Positions 8,911 through 18,361 of a stretch of DNA of 64,000 nt are shown piece after piece. The position numbers were made by a program, and so were the translations under genes. How positions within the stretch are numbered: position 1 is the first letter of the stretch; the number at the start of each line of letters is the position of its first letter. Origin of the DNA: Peptoniphilus_B koenoeneniae (GTDB lineage Bacteria; Bacillota; Clostridia; Tissierellales; Peptoniphilaceae); NCBI RefSeq assembly GCF_030812875.1, contig NZ_JAUSTN010000001.1, positions 62,001 to 126,000 of the forward strand, read 5' to 3'. The notes below the pieces were generated by a model. It was not told where the DNA came from. It saw only the letters and a program-made list of their open reading frames with translations, and ran no database searches.

Positions 8911-9853
8911 GTTTATTAGTGAGGCGAGGACTGTAGTCCTCGCTTCTCATTTAAATCCTGATGGTGACAATCTGGGTTCTCTATTAGGTATGTATTCTTT
9001 TTTTAAAGATAAAAAAGAAGTTTACGCAATAGAAGATGATATTTTACCAGAAAATTTAAAATTTTTACCAAATATAAAATTTTTGAAAAAATCAGATGAA
9101 ATTAAAATTAAACCAGATCTATTTATAACTCTTGACTGTGGAGATGAAGACAGAATAGGAGAAAGTGCTAAAAAAATATTTAAAAGTGCTAAAAAAACTG
9201 TAAATATTGATCATCATAGGACAAATACAAATTTTGCAGATTTAAATATAGTGGACCCTAAAGCACCTGCAACAGGGGAAATTTTATATGAATTATTATC
9301 TCAAATGGGAAGTTTGGATATTGATACGGCAACTTGCCTATTTACAGCCATATCTTCGGATACAGGAAGTTTTAAGTATGATTCCGTAAGAGAAAGGACC
9401 TTTGAAGTAGCTGGAAAGCTTTTAAGTTTAGGAATAGATTTAAACCAAATAACTATAAATTTATTTCAATCAAGAAGTGTTGAAAAGACATCACTTTTAG
9501 TTTTAAGTGTAAAAAATATTTTGTATTTACAAAACGGAAAAGCTGCCATTGTTAAGGTAACTGATGAAGATATGTTAAATACTGGAGCAAAAAAATCAGA
9601 TGCTGATGGAATTGTCGAATTTGTAAGAGATATAGAAGGGGTCGAATTGGCTGTGCTTTTAAAAGAAAAGGGAAAAGACACAAGGATTTCAACTCGTTCA
9701 AAAAAATATATAGATTGCACAAAAATAGTAGGACACTTTGAAGGCGGTGGACATATAAGAGCTGCAGGAGGAACAATTAGATTTCCAATCATAGAGGCTG
9801 AAAAAGAAGTTATAAAAGTAATAGATGAGGAATTTAAATGCTTGGAATTTTAG
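8894..9853 (+). CDS. nrnA: DHH/DHHA1 phosphoesterase NrnA (oligoribonuclease / pAp phosphatase)
   Basis: Degrades short oligoribonucleotides and dephosphorylates pAp in relatives. The 319 residues carry the DHH domain motifs HLNPDGDNLGSLLG (about 20-33), TLDCGD (about 80) and NIDHHRTNT (about 105). The C-terminal DHHA1 domain ends with GGGHIRAAGG. The ATG at 8894 follows GAGGT and lies inside the rbfA 3' end (17 nt overlap). The truB start overlaps its own end by 16 nt, so rbfA-nrnA-truB-ribF look translationally chained. Confidence 0.92.
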   Translation: MDKFNKFISEARTVVLASHLNPDGDNLGSLLGMYSFFKDKKEVYAIEDDILPENLKFLPNIKFLKKSDEIKIKPDLFITLDCGDEDRIGESAKKIFKSAKKTVNIDHHRTNTNFADLNIVDPKAPATGEILYELLSQMGSLDIDTATCLFTAISSDTGSFKYDSVRERTFEVAGKLLSLGIDLNQITINLFQSRSVEKTSLLVLSVKNILYLQNGKAAIVKVTDEDMLNTGAKKSDADGIVEFVRDIEGVELAVLLKEKGKDTRISTRSKKYIDCTKIVGHFEGGGHIRAAGGTIRFPIIEAEKEVIKVIDEEFKCLEF

Positions 9854-10689
9854 TTATAAACAAAAGCAAGGGAATGACGTCCCATGACGTTGTATATCAT
9901 TTACGAAACAAACTTAAAATAAAAAAAATAGGACATACAGGCACCCTTGATCCAATGGCTGAGGGTGTTCTTCCTATGTGTATTAATAAAGCAACTAAAG
10001 TTGCAAGCTATATCTCAAATGATTCTAAAGAATATATTGCAGGCTTAGAATTTGGATATGAAACTGATACCCAGGATTCAACGGGGAAAATTTTAAATAA
10101 AACTCAAAATATTCCAAGGATAGAGGAAATAAAAAAAGTTTTAAAAGAATTTCAAGGGAAAATATTGCAGACTCCTCCAATGTTTTCGGCAATTAAAATC
10201 AATGGTCAAAAACTATATAATTTGGCAAGAAAAGGTCAAGTTATTGAAAGGCCTAAAAGACAAGTTGAAATTTATAACTTGGAACTTATTGATGAAAAAA
10301 ATTTAAAACTTAAAGTTTCATGTTCAAGTGGCACTTATATTAGGACCTTAGTTCATGACATAGGAATAAGTCTTAATTCTTTTTGTGTAATGACAAGCTT
10401 AGTCAGGACCAGGGTAGGAAGATTTACCATCAATGAAGCTATAACTTTAGAAGAGCTAAAAAATTTAAGTCTTGAAGAAATAAATTCAAAGCTTTATTCT
10501 ATGGAAGAAGCTTTATATTATTTGCCTAAATATAATATAAAAGATTCTTTTTATGATAAACTCTTAAATGGCATTAAATATTATGATGAAAATGCAGATT
10601 CTTCTATGAAAAGGATATACTGTAAAAACCAATTTATAGGAATTGGAAATTTTATTGACGGAAGGTTAAAAATTAGAATATTAATATGA
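9838..10689 (+). CDS. truB: tRNA pseudouridine(55) synthase TruB
   Basis: Makes pseudouridine 55 in the T loop of tRNA. The 283 residues hold the family start GILVINKSKGMTSHDVV and the catalytic motif GHTGTLDPMAEG, with Asp38 as the expected nucleophile. The C-terminal RNA-binding part is present (SCSSGTYIRTLVHDIG and onward). The ATG lies inside nrnA, preceded by GATGAGG. The end overlaps ribF by 4 nt (ATGA). Confidence 0.96.
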   Translation: MLGILVINKSKGMTSHDVVYHLRNKLKIKKIGHTGTLDPMAEGVLPMCINKATKVASYISNDSKEYIAGLEFGYETDTQDSTGKILNKTQNIPRIEEIKKVLKEFQGKILQTPPMFSAIKINGQKLYNLARKGQVIERPKRQVEIYNLELIDEKNLKLKVSCSSGTYIRTLVHDIGISLNSFCVMTSLVRTRVGRFTINEAITLEELKNLSLEEINSKLYSMEEALYYLPKYNIKDSFYDKLLNGIKYYDENADSSMKRIYCKNQFIGIGNFIDGRLKIRILI

Positions 10690-11618
10690 AAATTTTAAAA
10701 ATAGACATGAATTTTAAAGCTGAAGAAAATTCTATAATTGCTCTTGGAAATTTTGACGGAGTTCACACAGGACATCAAAAATTAATAAAACAAGCAATTA
10801 AAAGGGCAAAAGAAAAAAATATTAAGGCAAGTATTTTAATTTTTAAAGAAAATACTGAAAAAACCATTAATGGTGAAAATTCAAATAAAAAATTACTAAC
10901 ATCAAACCCTTATAAATATGAAATTTTACAAAGTTTGGGAATTGATCTAATATACGAAATTGAATTTGATGAAGCTTTTATGAAACTTGATCCTCTAGTT
11001 TTTCTTAATGACTTTTTGTATAAAAATCTTAAAGTTATGGGTATTGTAGTTGGTTATGATTACAGGTTTGGATATAAAGCAAAGGGAGATTTAGAAAGTT
11101 TAAAAAGTTTTGCTCATGAAAAAAATATAAGTCTTGATATCATTGAAGCTTATAAGAAAAATGGGAAAATAGTATCTTCCACCCTTATAAGAAGTCTTGT
11201 TGAAAATGGTTCTGTAGAAGAAGCAGGAGACCTTTTAGGTAGGCCATTTGCAATAATAGGCAAAGTAAGTCATGGAAAAAACTTAGGAAAGAAAATGGGA
11301 TTTCCAACTGCAAATATAATTCCCAAAAAGCAATATATACTTCCCAAGTATGGAGTTTATGATACAGATGTAATTATAGACAATAAAAGATATAAGGCAG
11401 CAACAAGTGTTGGAAATAACCCCACATTTAAAAATGAAGGGGTAAAAATAGAAGCAAATATTTTAGATTTTAACCAAGATATTTACGGAAAAGTTATACG
11501 GGTTGATTTTATTAAAAGATTGAGAGATATGCTTATATTTGATAATGTTGAAGAACTTTTTGAACAAATAAAAAAAGACGTAGATATAATTAGAAATAGA
11601 AAAACAATAGACAAATAG
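10686..11618 (+). CDS. ribF: Bifunctional riboflavin kinase / FAD synthetase
   Basis: Converts riboflavin to FMN and FMN to FAD. The N-terminal nucleotidyltransferase domain has GNFDGVHTGHQKLI (about 19-32) and the SSTLIR motif. The C-terminal flavokinase domain begins near 185 with LGRPFAIIGKVSHGKNLG and carries GFPTANI. Length 310 is typical. The start overlaps truB by 4 nt, and it closes the infB operon before the rpsO leader. No riboswitch is visible. The FMN and FAD it makes would be needed by the flavoproteins encoded further along. Confidence 0.95.
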   Translation: MKILKIDMNFKAEENSIIALGNFDGVHTGHQKLIKQAIKRAKEKNIKASILIFKENTEKTINGENSNKKLLTSNPYKYEILQSLGIDLIYEIEFDEAFMKLDPLVFLNDFLYKNLKVMGIVVGYDYRFGYKAKGDLESLKSFAHEKNISLDIIEAYKKNGKIVSSTLIRSLVENGSVEEAGDLLGRPFAIIGKVSHGKNLGKKMGFPTANIIPKKQYILPKYGVYDTDVIIDNKRYKAATSVGNNPTFKNEGVKIEANILDFNQDIYGKVIRVDFIKRLRDMLIFDNVEELFEQIKKDVDIIRNRKTIDK

Positions 11619-11715
11619 AAGCTTAATATGATAAACTAAATATGTACCTTGTCAAGGTTTGACGTTCCTCGGCGCTTACTTTGATAAAGGCAGATTAAAT
11701 TAATGGAGGAATAAA
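11619..11715 (+). promoter_or_regulatory. rpsO leader, candidate S15 autoregulatory RNA
   Basis: This 97 nt leader contains two small hairpins, ACCTT-GTC-AAGGT (11646-11658) and CTTT-GAT-AAAG (11679-11689). They surround the GC-richer stretch GACGTTCCTCGGCGC, unusual in this A/T-rich genome, and the rpsO ribosome site GGAGG follows. Several bacterial groups control rpsO through S15 binding to a folded leader, so this is a natural candidate. No strong promoter is visible inside it; TATAAT at 11585-11590 inside ribF has only a poorly spaced -35 (TTGAAC, 19 bp). Confidence 0.45.
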
Positions 11716-11982
11716 ATGTTAAACAAAGAAGAAAAATTAGAAATTATTGAAAGTTATAAAACTCATGAAGGAGATACAGGTTCTCCTGAAGTACAAATAG
11801 CTATTCTTACTAAGAGAATTAATGAATTAAATGAACATTTAAAAGAACATAAGAAAGACCATCATTCAAGAAGGGGACTTCTAAAAATGGTAGGTAAGAG
11901 AAGAAATCTTCTTAGATATCTAAAAGATAAAGACATTGAAAGATATCGTACTTTAGTTGAAAAATTAGATATTAGAGGTTAA
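11716..11982 (+). CDS. rpsO: 30S ribosomal protein S15
   Basis: Primary 16S rRNA-binding protein of the 30S platform. It has 88 residues, the normal length, with the family signature from HEGDTGSPEVQIA through LTKRINELNEHLKEH, HHSRRGLL and VGKRRNLLRYL. The ATG follows ATGGAGGAATAAA. It is followed by a strong terminator and then pnp, the classic rpsO-pnp order. Confidence 0.98.
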   Translation: MLNKEEKLEIIESYKTHEGDTGSPEVQIAILTKRINELNEHLKEHKKDHHSRRGLLKMVGKRRNLLRYLKDKDIERYRTLVEKLDIRG

Positions 11983-11983
11983 C

Positions 11984-12010
11984 GAGCGGGGTTAAAGCCC
12001 GCTCTTTTTT
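11984..12010 (+). terminator. rpsO terminator, immediately before pnp
   Basis: GAGCGGG (11984-11990) pairs with CCCGCTC (11998-12004) over a 7 nt loop, followed by TTTTTT. The pnp start lies only 17 nt beyond the T-tract and no promoter fits in between, so pnp must depend on read-through from rpsO or upstream. Confidence 0.88.
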
Positions 12011-12027
12011 ATAAAAAAGGAGGATGT

Positions 12028-14157
12028 ATGGAACAAATTTTCAAAGCGGAAATTGCCGGAAGAACAATGAAGGTAACAATAGGAAAATTTGCAGAACAAG
12101 CAAATGGAGCCTGTCTTGTGGAATATGGCGATACTGCTATTCTTGTAACTGCAACTTCTTCAAAATTACCAAGGGAAGGAATTGATTTTTTTCCTTTAAG
12201 TGTTGATTATGAAGAAAAAATGTATGCAGTGGGAAAAATGCCGGGAGGTTTTATTAAAAGAGAAGGAAAACCAAGCGAAAAGGCTATATTGACTGCAAGA
12301 CTTATTGACAGACCTATTAGGCCCTTATTTCCGGAAGGCTTTAGAAATGATGTACAAATAGTTGCAACTGCACTTTCTGTAGATCAAGATTGCCAGCCTG
12401 ATATTGTTGCTATGGTTGGTTCAAGTATTGCCCTTTCCATATCGGATATTCCATTTGACGGTCCAACTGGATCTGTTTTTGTTGGAATGATAGACGGAAA
12501 ATATATTATAAATCCAAATGAAGAAGAAAGAAATAAATCAAAAATTTCTCTTTCTTTATCAGGAACAGAAACTGCAATCATGATGGTTGAAGCAGGATCT
12601 GATATTGTAAGTGAAGAAGAAATGCTTGGAGCAATTTTGGCTGGACATGAAGAAATTAAGAAAATATGTAAGTTCGTTTCTGAAATCACTGAAGAAGTTG
12701 GAAAAGAAAAGATGGATTACGAAGTCTTTATTCCAAATGAAGAGTTGAAGGAAAAAGTTACTGCATATGGCAGAAATTTAATTATTGATGCAATAAATGA
12801 AAAAGATAAATTATTAAGAATAGAAAAAACTGAAGCAGCTAAGGAAGATATAAGACAACACTTTGAAGCTGAAATGGAAGAATTTTCAAAAGATATTGAA
12901 TCAATAATGGAAGGAATAGAAGTAGCAGAAGTAAGACGTCAAATAATTGAAGAAGAAAAGCGTCCTGATGGAAGGGCTCTTGATGAAATAAGAGAACTTT
13001 CAGCGGAAGTTGGACTTTTAAAAAGAACCCATGGTTCAGGACTTTTTAAAAGAGGACAAACTCAAGTGTTATCTTTAACAACTTTGGCGGGTTTATCTGA
13101 AGTTCAAGTTATTGATGGTTTAGGGGACGATACACCTAAGAGATATATTCACCATTATAATTTTCCTCCATATTCAGTAGGGGACACAAAACCTATGAGA
13201 GGACCTGGAAGACGTGAAATTGGTCATGGAGCCTTGGCTGAAAGAGCTCTTATACCGGTTTTACCTTCAGAAGAAGAATTTCCTTATGCTATAAGAGTTG
13301 TATCTGAAGTTTTAAGCTCTAATGGTTCATCTTCACAAGCAAGTGTTTGTGGTTCAACTCTTTCTCTAATGGATGCAGGTGTTCCTATTAAAGCTCCTGT
13401 TGCAGGAATTGCTATGGGACTAATTGAAGAAAATGGAATTACAAAAATCTTAACTGATATTCAAGGTTTAGAAGATCACTTTGGAGACATGGACTTTAAA
13501 GTTGCTGGAACAAGTGAAGGTATAACTGCACTACAAATGGATATAAAGGTTGAAGGTATAAGAAAAGAAATTCTTGAAGATGCTCTTGGAAGAGCTAAAA
13601 AAGCAAGACTAACAATTCTTGAAACTATAAAATCTGCTATTGATAAGCCAAGAGATCACTTATCTCCATATGCACCTATTATTTATACAATGACTATTGA
13701 TCCTGACAAAATAGGTGAAGTTATTGGTGCAGGCGGAAAGGTTATAAATAAAATTATTGAACAAACCGGAGTTAAAATTGATATTGATGATGATGGTAAA
13801 ATCAGCGTAATTTCAAATGATCATGAAAAAGCTCAGGAAGCAATTGATATAATCGAAGGAATAGTTAAAGAAGTTGAAATAGGGGATATTTATAACGGTA
13901 AAATTAAAAAAATTATGAAGTTTGGTGCCTTTGTGGAACTTAAAAAAGGAACTGAAGGCTTACTTCACATTTCAGAAATGCAACATGAAAGAACTGAAAA
14001 AGTTGAAGATTTATTCAAGGTAAATGACAAAGTAATTGTTAAAGTTATAGATATTGATGATGATGGAAAAATCTCTCTTTCCAGAAAGGCTTTGTTACCA
14101 AAACCTGATAAAAAGAAAGATGATAAATCAAAAGAAAAAGAATCGGAACAAGAATAA
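12028..14157 (+). CDS. pnp: Polyribonucleotide nucleotidyltransferase (PNPase)
   Basis: Phosphorolytic 3'-5' exoribonuclease. The 709 residues have the standard order: first RNase PH domain (about 10-140), an all-alpha linker, second RNase PH domain (about 310-540, with RPDGRALDEIR and SNGSSSQASVCG), a KH domain (IGEVIGAGGKVINKI, about 565) and an S1 domain (about 620-690, with GTEGLLHISEM), then a charged tail. The ATG follows AAAAGGAGG. It lies just after the rpsO terminator; in other bacteria pnp is expressed partly from rpsO by read-through. Confidence 0.98.
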   Translation: MEQIFKAEIAGRTMKVTIGKFAEQANGACLVEYGDTAILVTATSSKLPREGIDFFPLSVDYEEKMYAVGKMPGGFIKREGKPSEKAILTARLIDRPIRPLFPEGFRNDVQIVATALSVDQDCQPDIVAMVGSSIALSISDIPFDGPTGSVFVGMIDGKYIINPNEEERNKSKISLSLSGTETAIMMVEAGSDIVSEEEMLGAILAGHEEIKKICKFVSEITEEVGKEKMDYEVFIPNEELKEKVTAYGRNLIIDAINEKDKLLRIEKTEAAKEDIRQHFEAEMEEFSKDIESIMEGIEVAEVRRQIIEEEKRPDGRALDEIRELSAEVGLLKRTHGSGLFKRGQTQVLSLTTLAGLSEVQVIDGLGDDTPKRYIHHYNFPPYSVGDTKPMRGPGRREIGHGALAERALIPVLPSEEEFPYAIRVVSEVLSSNGSSSQASVCGSTLSLMDAGVPIKAPVAGIAMGLIEENGITKILTDIQGLEDHFGDMDFKVAGTSEGITALQMDIKVEGIRKEILEDALGRAKKARLTILETIKSAIDKPRDHLSPYAPIIYTMTIDPDKIGEVIGAGGKVINKIIEQTGVKIDIDDDGKISVISNDHEKAQEAIDIIEGIVKEVEIGDIYNGKIKKIMKFGAFVELKKGTEGLLHISEMQHERTEKVEDLFKVNDKVIVKVIDIDDDGKISLSRKALLPKPDKKKDDKSKEKESEQE

Positions 14158-14166
14158 TTAAAATAG

Positions 14167-14192
14167 GCATGAACCAAGTTCATGCTTTTTTT
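14167..14192 (+). terminator. pnp terminator
   Basis: Perfect 8 bp stem GCATGAAC/GTTCATGC (14167-14174, 14178-14185) with loop CAA, followed by seven T. The dut start codon is 11 nt after the T-tract and no promoter is visible between them. Confidence 0.88.
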
Positions 14193-14203
14193 ATGGAGGA
14201 AAA

Positions 14204-14635
14204 ATGAAAGTTAAAATTATAAACAAAAGTAAAAATGAGCTTCCAAAATATGAAACTAAGGGCTCAAGCGGCATGGATCTTCGTGCAAATTTAGATGAGA
14301 GTCTTATTATTAAACCTTTAGATAGGGTATTGGTTCCAACGGGGATTTTTCTTGAAATACCTGAAGGGTATGAAGGTCAAGTTAGAGCTCGTTCAGGGCT
14401 TGCTTTAAAAAAAGGTCTTTCACTGCCTAACGGAATAGGAACAATTGATTCAGATTATAGGGGAGAATTAAAAGTTATTTTAATTAATCTTGGGAAAGAA
14501 GACATAGTAATTGAAAATGGAGATAGAATAGCTCAACTTGTATTTATAAAATATGAAAGAGCTCAAATAGAACTCGTTGATGAACTATCCTCTACAGACC
14601 GTTCTCAAGGGGGGTTCGGGCATACAGGAGTATAA
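14204..14635 (+). CDS. dut: dUTP diphosphatase
   Basis: Hydrolyses dUTP to dUMP and pyrophosphate, keeping uracil out of DNA and feeding dTMP synthesis. The 143 residues contain all five trimeric dUTPase motifs: SSGMDLRAN (I), RSGLALKKG (II), GTIDSDYRGE (III), GDRIAQLVF (IV) and STDRSQGGFGHTG (V). The ATG follows ATGGAGGAAAA. It starts right behind the pnp terminator and precedes the ftsK promoter. Confidence 0.97.
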   Translation: MKVKIINKSKNELPKYETKGSSGMDLRANLDESLIIKPLDRVLVPTGIFLEIPEGYEGQVRARSGLALKKGLSLPNGIGTIDSDYRGELKVILINLGKEDIVIENGDRIAQLVFIKYERAQIELVDELSSTDRSQGGFGHTGV

Positions 14636-14644
14636 TACAAACAT

Positions 14645-14672
14645 TTGTTTATCTTACAAAGTATGTTATAAT
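14645..14672 (+). promoter_or_regulatory. Promoter of the ftsK-recA operon
   Basis: TTGTTT (14645-14650) and TATAAT (14667-14672) are separated by 16 bp, with an extended -10 TG. The 11-mer TATGTTATAAT is identical to that in the nusA-operon and 52.1 kb promoters. It starts 18 nt before the ftsK ATG. No other promoter is seen down to 24.8 kb, so it may drive ftsK-rimO-pgsA-cinA-recA and the SbcCD-like genes. Confidence 0.75.
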
Positions 14673-14689
14673 TTAACAAGAGGTGGAAG

Positions 14690-17017
14690 ATGAATAAAAC
14701 ACGCAAAAGAAAGACTAAAAAGACTAATAATTTACCAAGTTCAGAGTTAATAGGAATTATTTTAATTCTGCTTGGTTTAATTTCATTTATAAGTATTTTT
14801 TCAGATAAAATGGGCATTATAGGGGATTTGCTTTACAAGGCTTTTTCTTATTTTAGCGGAGGAGCAAACTTTATTTTGTCCTTGCTTATTATTTTTGTCG
14901 GATTCACTTTAGTAATAGAAAATTTAAAAGAAAATGCAAAAAAATATATTTTTTCATCACTTATTCTTTTAATATGCGTGCTTATTTTATTTGATGTAAA
15001 TAAAGGTCAAAATTTAACTTTAATTGAGAGAATAAATCTTTCTTCTGAATATGCTACTGTTGGAAAAGGCGGTGGAATAATCGGAGCGACTTTTGGCTTT
15101 TTTATGTATAAACTATTTGGTACACTTGGATCTTATGTTTTGACAAGTTTAATTATACTTGGAACTTTATTTTGGACTTTTTCTTTTAATTTGTCTCATA
15201 TTAAGAAAACTTTTAATTTTATTTCAAATAAATTTCAAAATTTTGTTACAAAATTAAAAATTCAAAGAGAGCATAATTTAGTAAAAAAAGAAGCTAAAAA
15301 AGTAAAAAATGAAAAGTCTTATGAAAAAAATAAAGTTGATTTAAAAGATAAGGAAAGTAATGTTATCCTTGAAGATTTTACGGAAGTTAAAATAAATGAC
15401 TTTAATGACAGTAATAACAATCCAGAAAAAATTTCCAATTTAGAAAACAATAAAATTGATAAAATAGAAAAAATTAGCGAAGATCCTGTAAATAAAGATA
15501 TTTTTAAAGATAATAAGGCTAAGGAAAATCAATTAGATGAAGATTCTATTGATGATGAGGCGGATTTTGAATTAATAGAAGAAGAAAAAGAATATGTATT
15601 TCCTCCTTTAGAACTTTTGAACTTTTCCTCAGATAAAAATAGAGAAAACAACGATGAAATTTTGAAAAATAAAAAAATTATTGAAGAAACAATGGCAAAT
15701 TTTGGGATTGAATCAAAAATTACAGCTATTAACAAGGGACCGACTATAACTTGTTATGAATTGGAACCTTCTCCAGGAGTAAGGCTTAGCAAAATTGTTT
15801 CTTTAAGTGATAATTTAGCTCTTAGTTTAGCAAGCTCCGATATAAGAATAGAGGCACCTATACCGGGTAAATCCGTTGTGGGAATAGAAGTTCCAAACAA
15901 AAAGAAAGCTTCAGTTACTTTAAGAGAGATGATTGATTCTAATGAATTTAAAAATTTAGAAAGTCAATTACCTTTAACCTTAGGTAAAGATGTTTCTGGC
16001 AAAAATATTATCTCATCGATAGATAAAATGCCACATTTGCTTATTGCAGGAGCCACCGGAAGCGGTAAATCTGTTTGTATAAATGGAATTATAACAAGTA
16101 TAATCTATAAATCTTCACCTAAAGATGTAAGACTTGTATTAATTGACCCAAAAGTTGTAGAACTTTCAATATACAATGGAATACCACATCTTTTAATACC
16201 TGTAGTAACAAATCCTAAAAAAGCTGCTTATGCTTTAAATTGGGCGGTTGACGAAATGGAAAAAAGATACAAAGCTTTTGCTGAAAATGCAGTTCGTGAT
16301 ATTCAAGGCTATAATAAAAAAATGCTTGCAAATGATGGAGAAGCTTTACCAAAAATTGTTGTAATTGTAGATGAATTAGCTGACCTTATGATGGTAGCTT
16401 CAAGCGAAGTTGAAGATTATATTGCAAGGCTTGCACAAATGGCAAGGGCAGCAGGCATATATTTAATAATAGCAACCCAAAGACCATCTGTTGACGTAAT
16501 TACAGGAACAATAAAGGCAAATATCCCATCAAGAATAGCTTTTTCAGTTTCCTCATCAGTTGATTCAAGAACCATACTTGATATGGGCGGTGCTGAAAAA
16601 CTTTTAGGAAAAGGTGATATGTTATTCTATCCAGGATTTTATTCCAAACCAAAGAGAATTCAAGGTGCTTTTATATCAGATGAAGAAGTTGAACGTGTAA
16701 TAGATTTCGTTAGGGTTAATTCAGAGGAATTAGAAGAAGACAGAAATAAAGTTATAGAAGAGATACAAAAGAAAAAAGAGATAGAAAAAGATAGAGATCC
16801 ATTATTTTTAAGCGCCGTAAATTATGTTTTAACAGATGAACAGGCATCAATATCATTTTTACAAAGAAAACTTAAAGTAGGATATTCAAGAGCGGCAAGA
16901 ATAGTAGATCAAATGGAAGAAAGCGGAATAATAGGCCCTCATGAAGGTTCAAAACCAAGGACAATAATTATGACTAATGAGGAAATAGAAGAATTTTTAA
17001 AAAAATATGAAAAATAG
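14690..17017 (+). CDS. ftsK: DNA translocase FtsK/SpoIIIE
   Basis: Septum-located motor that pumps chromosomal DNA during division. Four hydrophobic segments lie in the first 165 residues, followed by a charged low-complexity linker (about 175-305). The alpha/beta motor domain has Walker A GATGSGKSVC near 455 and Walker B IVVIVDELADL near 565. A C-terminal gamma winged helix ends the protein (QRKLKVGYSRAARIVDQMEE), the domain that reads polar chromosome sequences. Length 775 is normal. With no sporulation genes nearby, FtsK is the better name than SpoIIIE. The ATG follows GAGGTGG. Confidence 0.95.
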   Translation: MNKTRKRKTKKTNNLPSSELIGIILILLGLISFISIFSDKMGIIGDLLYKAFSYFSGGANFILSLLIIFVGFTLVIENLKENAKKYIFSSLILLICVLILFDVNKGQNLTLIERINLSSEYATVGKGGGIIGATFGFFMYKLFGTLGSYVLTSLIILGTLFWTFSFNLSHIKKTFNFISNKFQNFVTKLKIQREHNLVKKEAKKVKNEKSYEKNKVDLKDKESNVILEDFTEVKINDFNDSNNNPEKISNLENNKIDKIEKISEDPVNKDIFKDNKAKENQLDEDSIDDEADFELIEEEKEYVFPPLELLNFSSDKNRENNDEILKNKKIIEETMANFGIESKITAINKGPTITCYELEPSPGVRLSKIVSLSDNLALSLASSDIRIEAPIPGKSVVGIEVPNKKKASVTLREMIDSNEFKNLESQLPLTLGKDVSGKNIISSIDKMPHLLIAGATGSGKSVCINGIITSIIYKSSPKDVRLVLIDPKVVELSIYNGIPHLLIPVVTNPKKAAYALNWAVDEMEKRYKAFAENAVRDIQGYNKKMLANDGEALPKIVVIVDELADLMMVASSEVEDYIARLAQMARAAGIYLIIATQRPSVDVITGTIKANIPSRIAFSVSSSVDSRTILDMGGAEKLLGKGDMLFYPGFYSKPKRIQGAFISDEEVERVIDFVRVNSEELEEDRNKVIEEIQKKKEIEKDRDPLFLSAVNYVLTDEQASISFLQRKLKVGYSRAARIVDQMEESGIIGPHEGSKPRTIIMTNEEIEEFLKKYEK

Positions 17018-17029
17018 TTGGGAGATTTG

Positions 17030-18361
17030 ATGAAAAAAATAAATTTTGTAACTTTAGGTTGTTCAAAAAATGAAGTTGATACTTCAATAATGAATTCAAT
17101 TTTGGATACAAAAAAATATAAAGCAACTAATAACCCTATTGATGCGGATGTTATAGTTGTAAATACTTGTGGTTTTATTGATTCTGCAAAGGAAGAATCA
17201 ATAGATACTATTTTAGAAGCATGCCAAATGAAAAAAAATTCAGATAAGAAAGTACTTTTAGCAGGTTGTCTTGCTCAGAGATATAAAGATGAACTTTTAG
17301 AAAACATTCCGGAAATTGACGGCATCATAGGAACAGGAAACATTAATCTTATAAATGAAGCTTTAGACGATTTATATAAAGACCAAAGACCTGTTTTCAC
17401 AGGAAATCTAAATGTTGAGTATACCGAAGGGGCATATAAGGATCCAAAAGAAGTAAAAGTTACAGAATATGTTAAAATCTCTGAAGGTTGCAATAATTTT
17501 TGTACCTATTGCATTATTCCTAAGTTGAGGGGAAAAAATAGGTCAAGAAAAATTGAAAACATATATAAAGAAGTGGAATATCTTGTTAAAAACGGGACAA
17601 GAGAAATTATTTTAATAGCCCAAAATACAACGGATTATGGAATAGATTTATACAATGCTTATAAATTAACAAATCTAATAAAAGAAATATCAAAGATTAA
17701 AGAATTAAAATGGATTAGAGTTTTATATTTATATCCGGATAATTTTAAAGAGGATTTAATTGAAGAATTTAAAAACAATAAAAAACTTGTAAAATATGCA
17801 GATATTCCTCTTCAACACATTAGTAACAGAATTTTAAAATTAATGAATAGAAGAACCAATCAGGAAGATATAGAAAGCCTAATTAAAAAACTAAGAAATA
17901 GAATTCCAGGTATGGTAATAAGGACAACTTTCATTGTGGGTTTTCCATCTGAAACTGATGAAGATTTTGAAATTTTAAAAAGCTTTATTGAAGAATCAAA
18001 ATTTGACAAAGTTGGGGTTTTTACCTATTCAAGAGAAGAGGGAACTCCTGCTTATTCTATGAAAAATCAAGTTGACGAGGAGATAAAAAGAAAAAGACTT
18101 GAAGAAATCATGGAAATTCAAGCTGATATTTCAGCAAATTCTCTATCTGAAAAAGTAGGAGAAGTTTTTGAGGTTTTAGTTGAGGAAAAAATTGATGAGA
18201 CAACTTATAGTGGAAGAACTTATATGGATGCGCCTGAGATAGATGGTGTAACTTATATAAGTTCTGATAAGGAGCTCAATATTAATTCTTTTGTTGATGT
18301 TAAAATTACTGATTCAATAGAATACGATTTAATAGGGGAATGTTATGAATCTACCAAATAA
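17030..18361 (+). CDS. rimO: Ribosomal protein S12 methylthiotransferase RimO
   Basis: Radical SAM enzyme that methylthiolates an aspartate of S12. The 443 residues start with MKKINFVTLGCSKNEVDTS; the N-terminal cluster cysteines lie in LGCSKN, NTCGFID and LAGCLAQ. The radical SAM motif is CNNFCTYC (about 149-156) and a TRAM domain closes the protein. The GCSKNEVD start points to RimO rather than MiaB. An upstream in-frame TTG (17018) exists, but the ATG at 17030 has GGGAG at good spacing. It overlaps pgsA by 17 nt. Confidence 0.92.
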   Translation: MKKINFVTLGCSKNEVDTSIMNSILDTKKYKATNNPIDADVIVVNTCGFIDSAKEESIDTILEACQMKKNSDKKVLLAGCLAQRYKDELLENIPEIDGIIGTGNINLINEALDDLYKDQRPVFTGNLNVEYTEGAYKDPKEVKVTEYVKISEGCNNFCTYCIIPKLRGKNRSRKIENIYKEVEYLVKNGTREIILIAQNTTDYGIDLYNAYKLTNLIKEISKIKELKWIRVLYLYPDNFKEDLIEEFKNNKKLVKYADIPLQHISNRILKLMNRRTNQEDIESLIKKLRNRIPGMVIRTTFIVGFPSETDEDFEILKSFIEESKFDKVGVFTYSREEGTPAYSMKNQVDEEIKRKRLEEIMEIQADISANSLSEKVGEVFEVLVEEKIDETTYSGRTYMDAPEIDGVTYISSDKELNINSFVDVKITDSIEYDLIGECYESTK

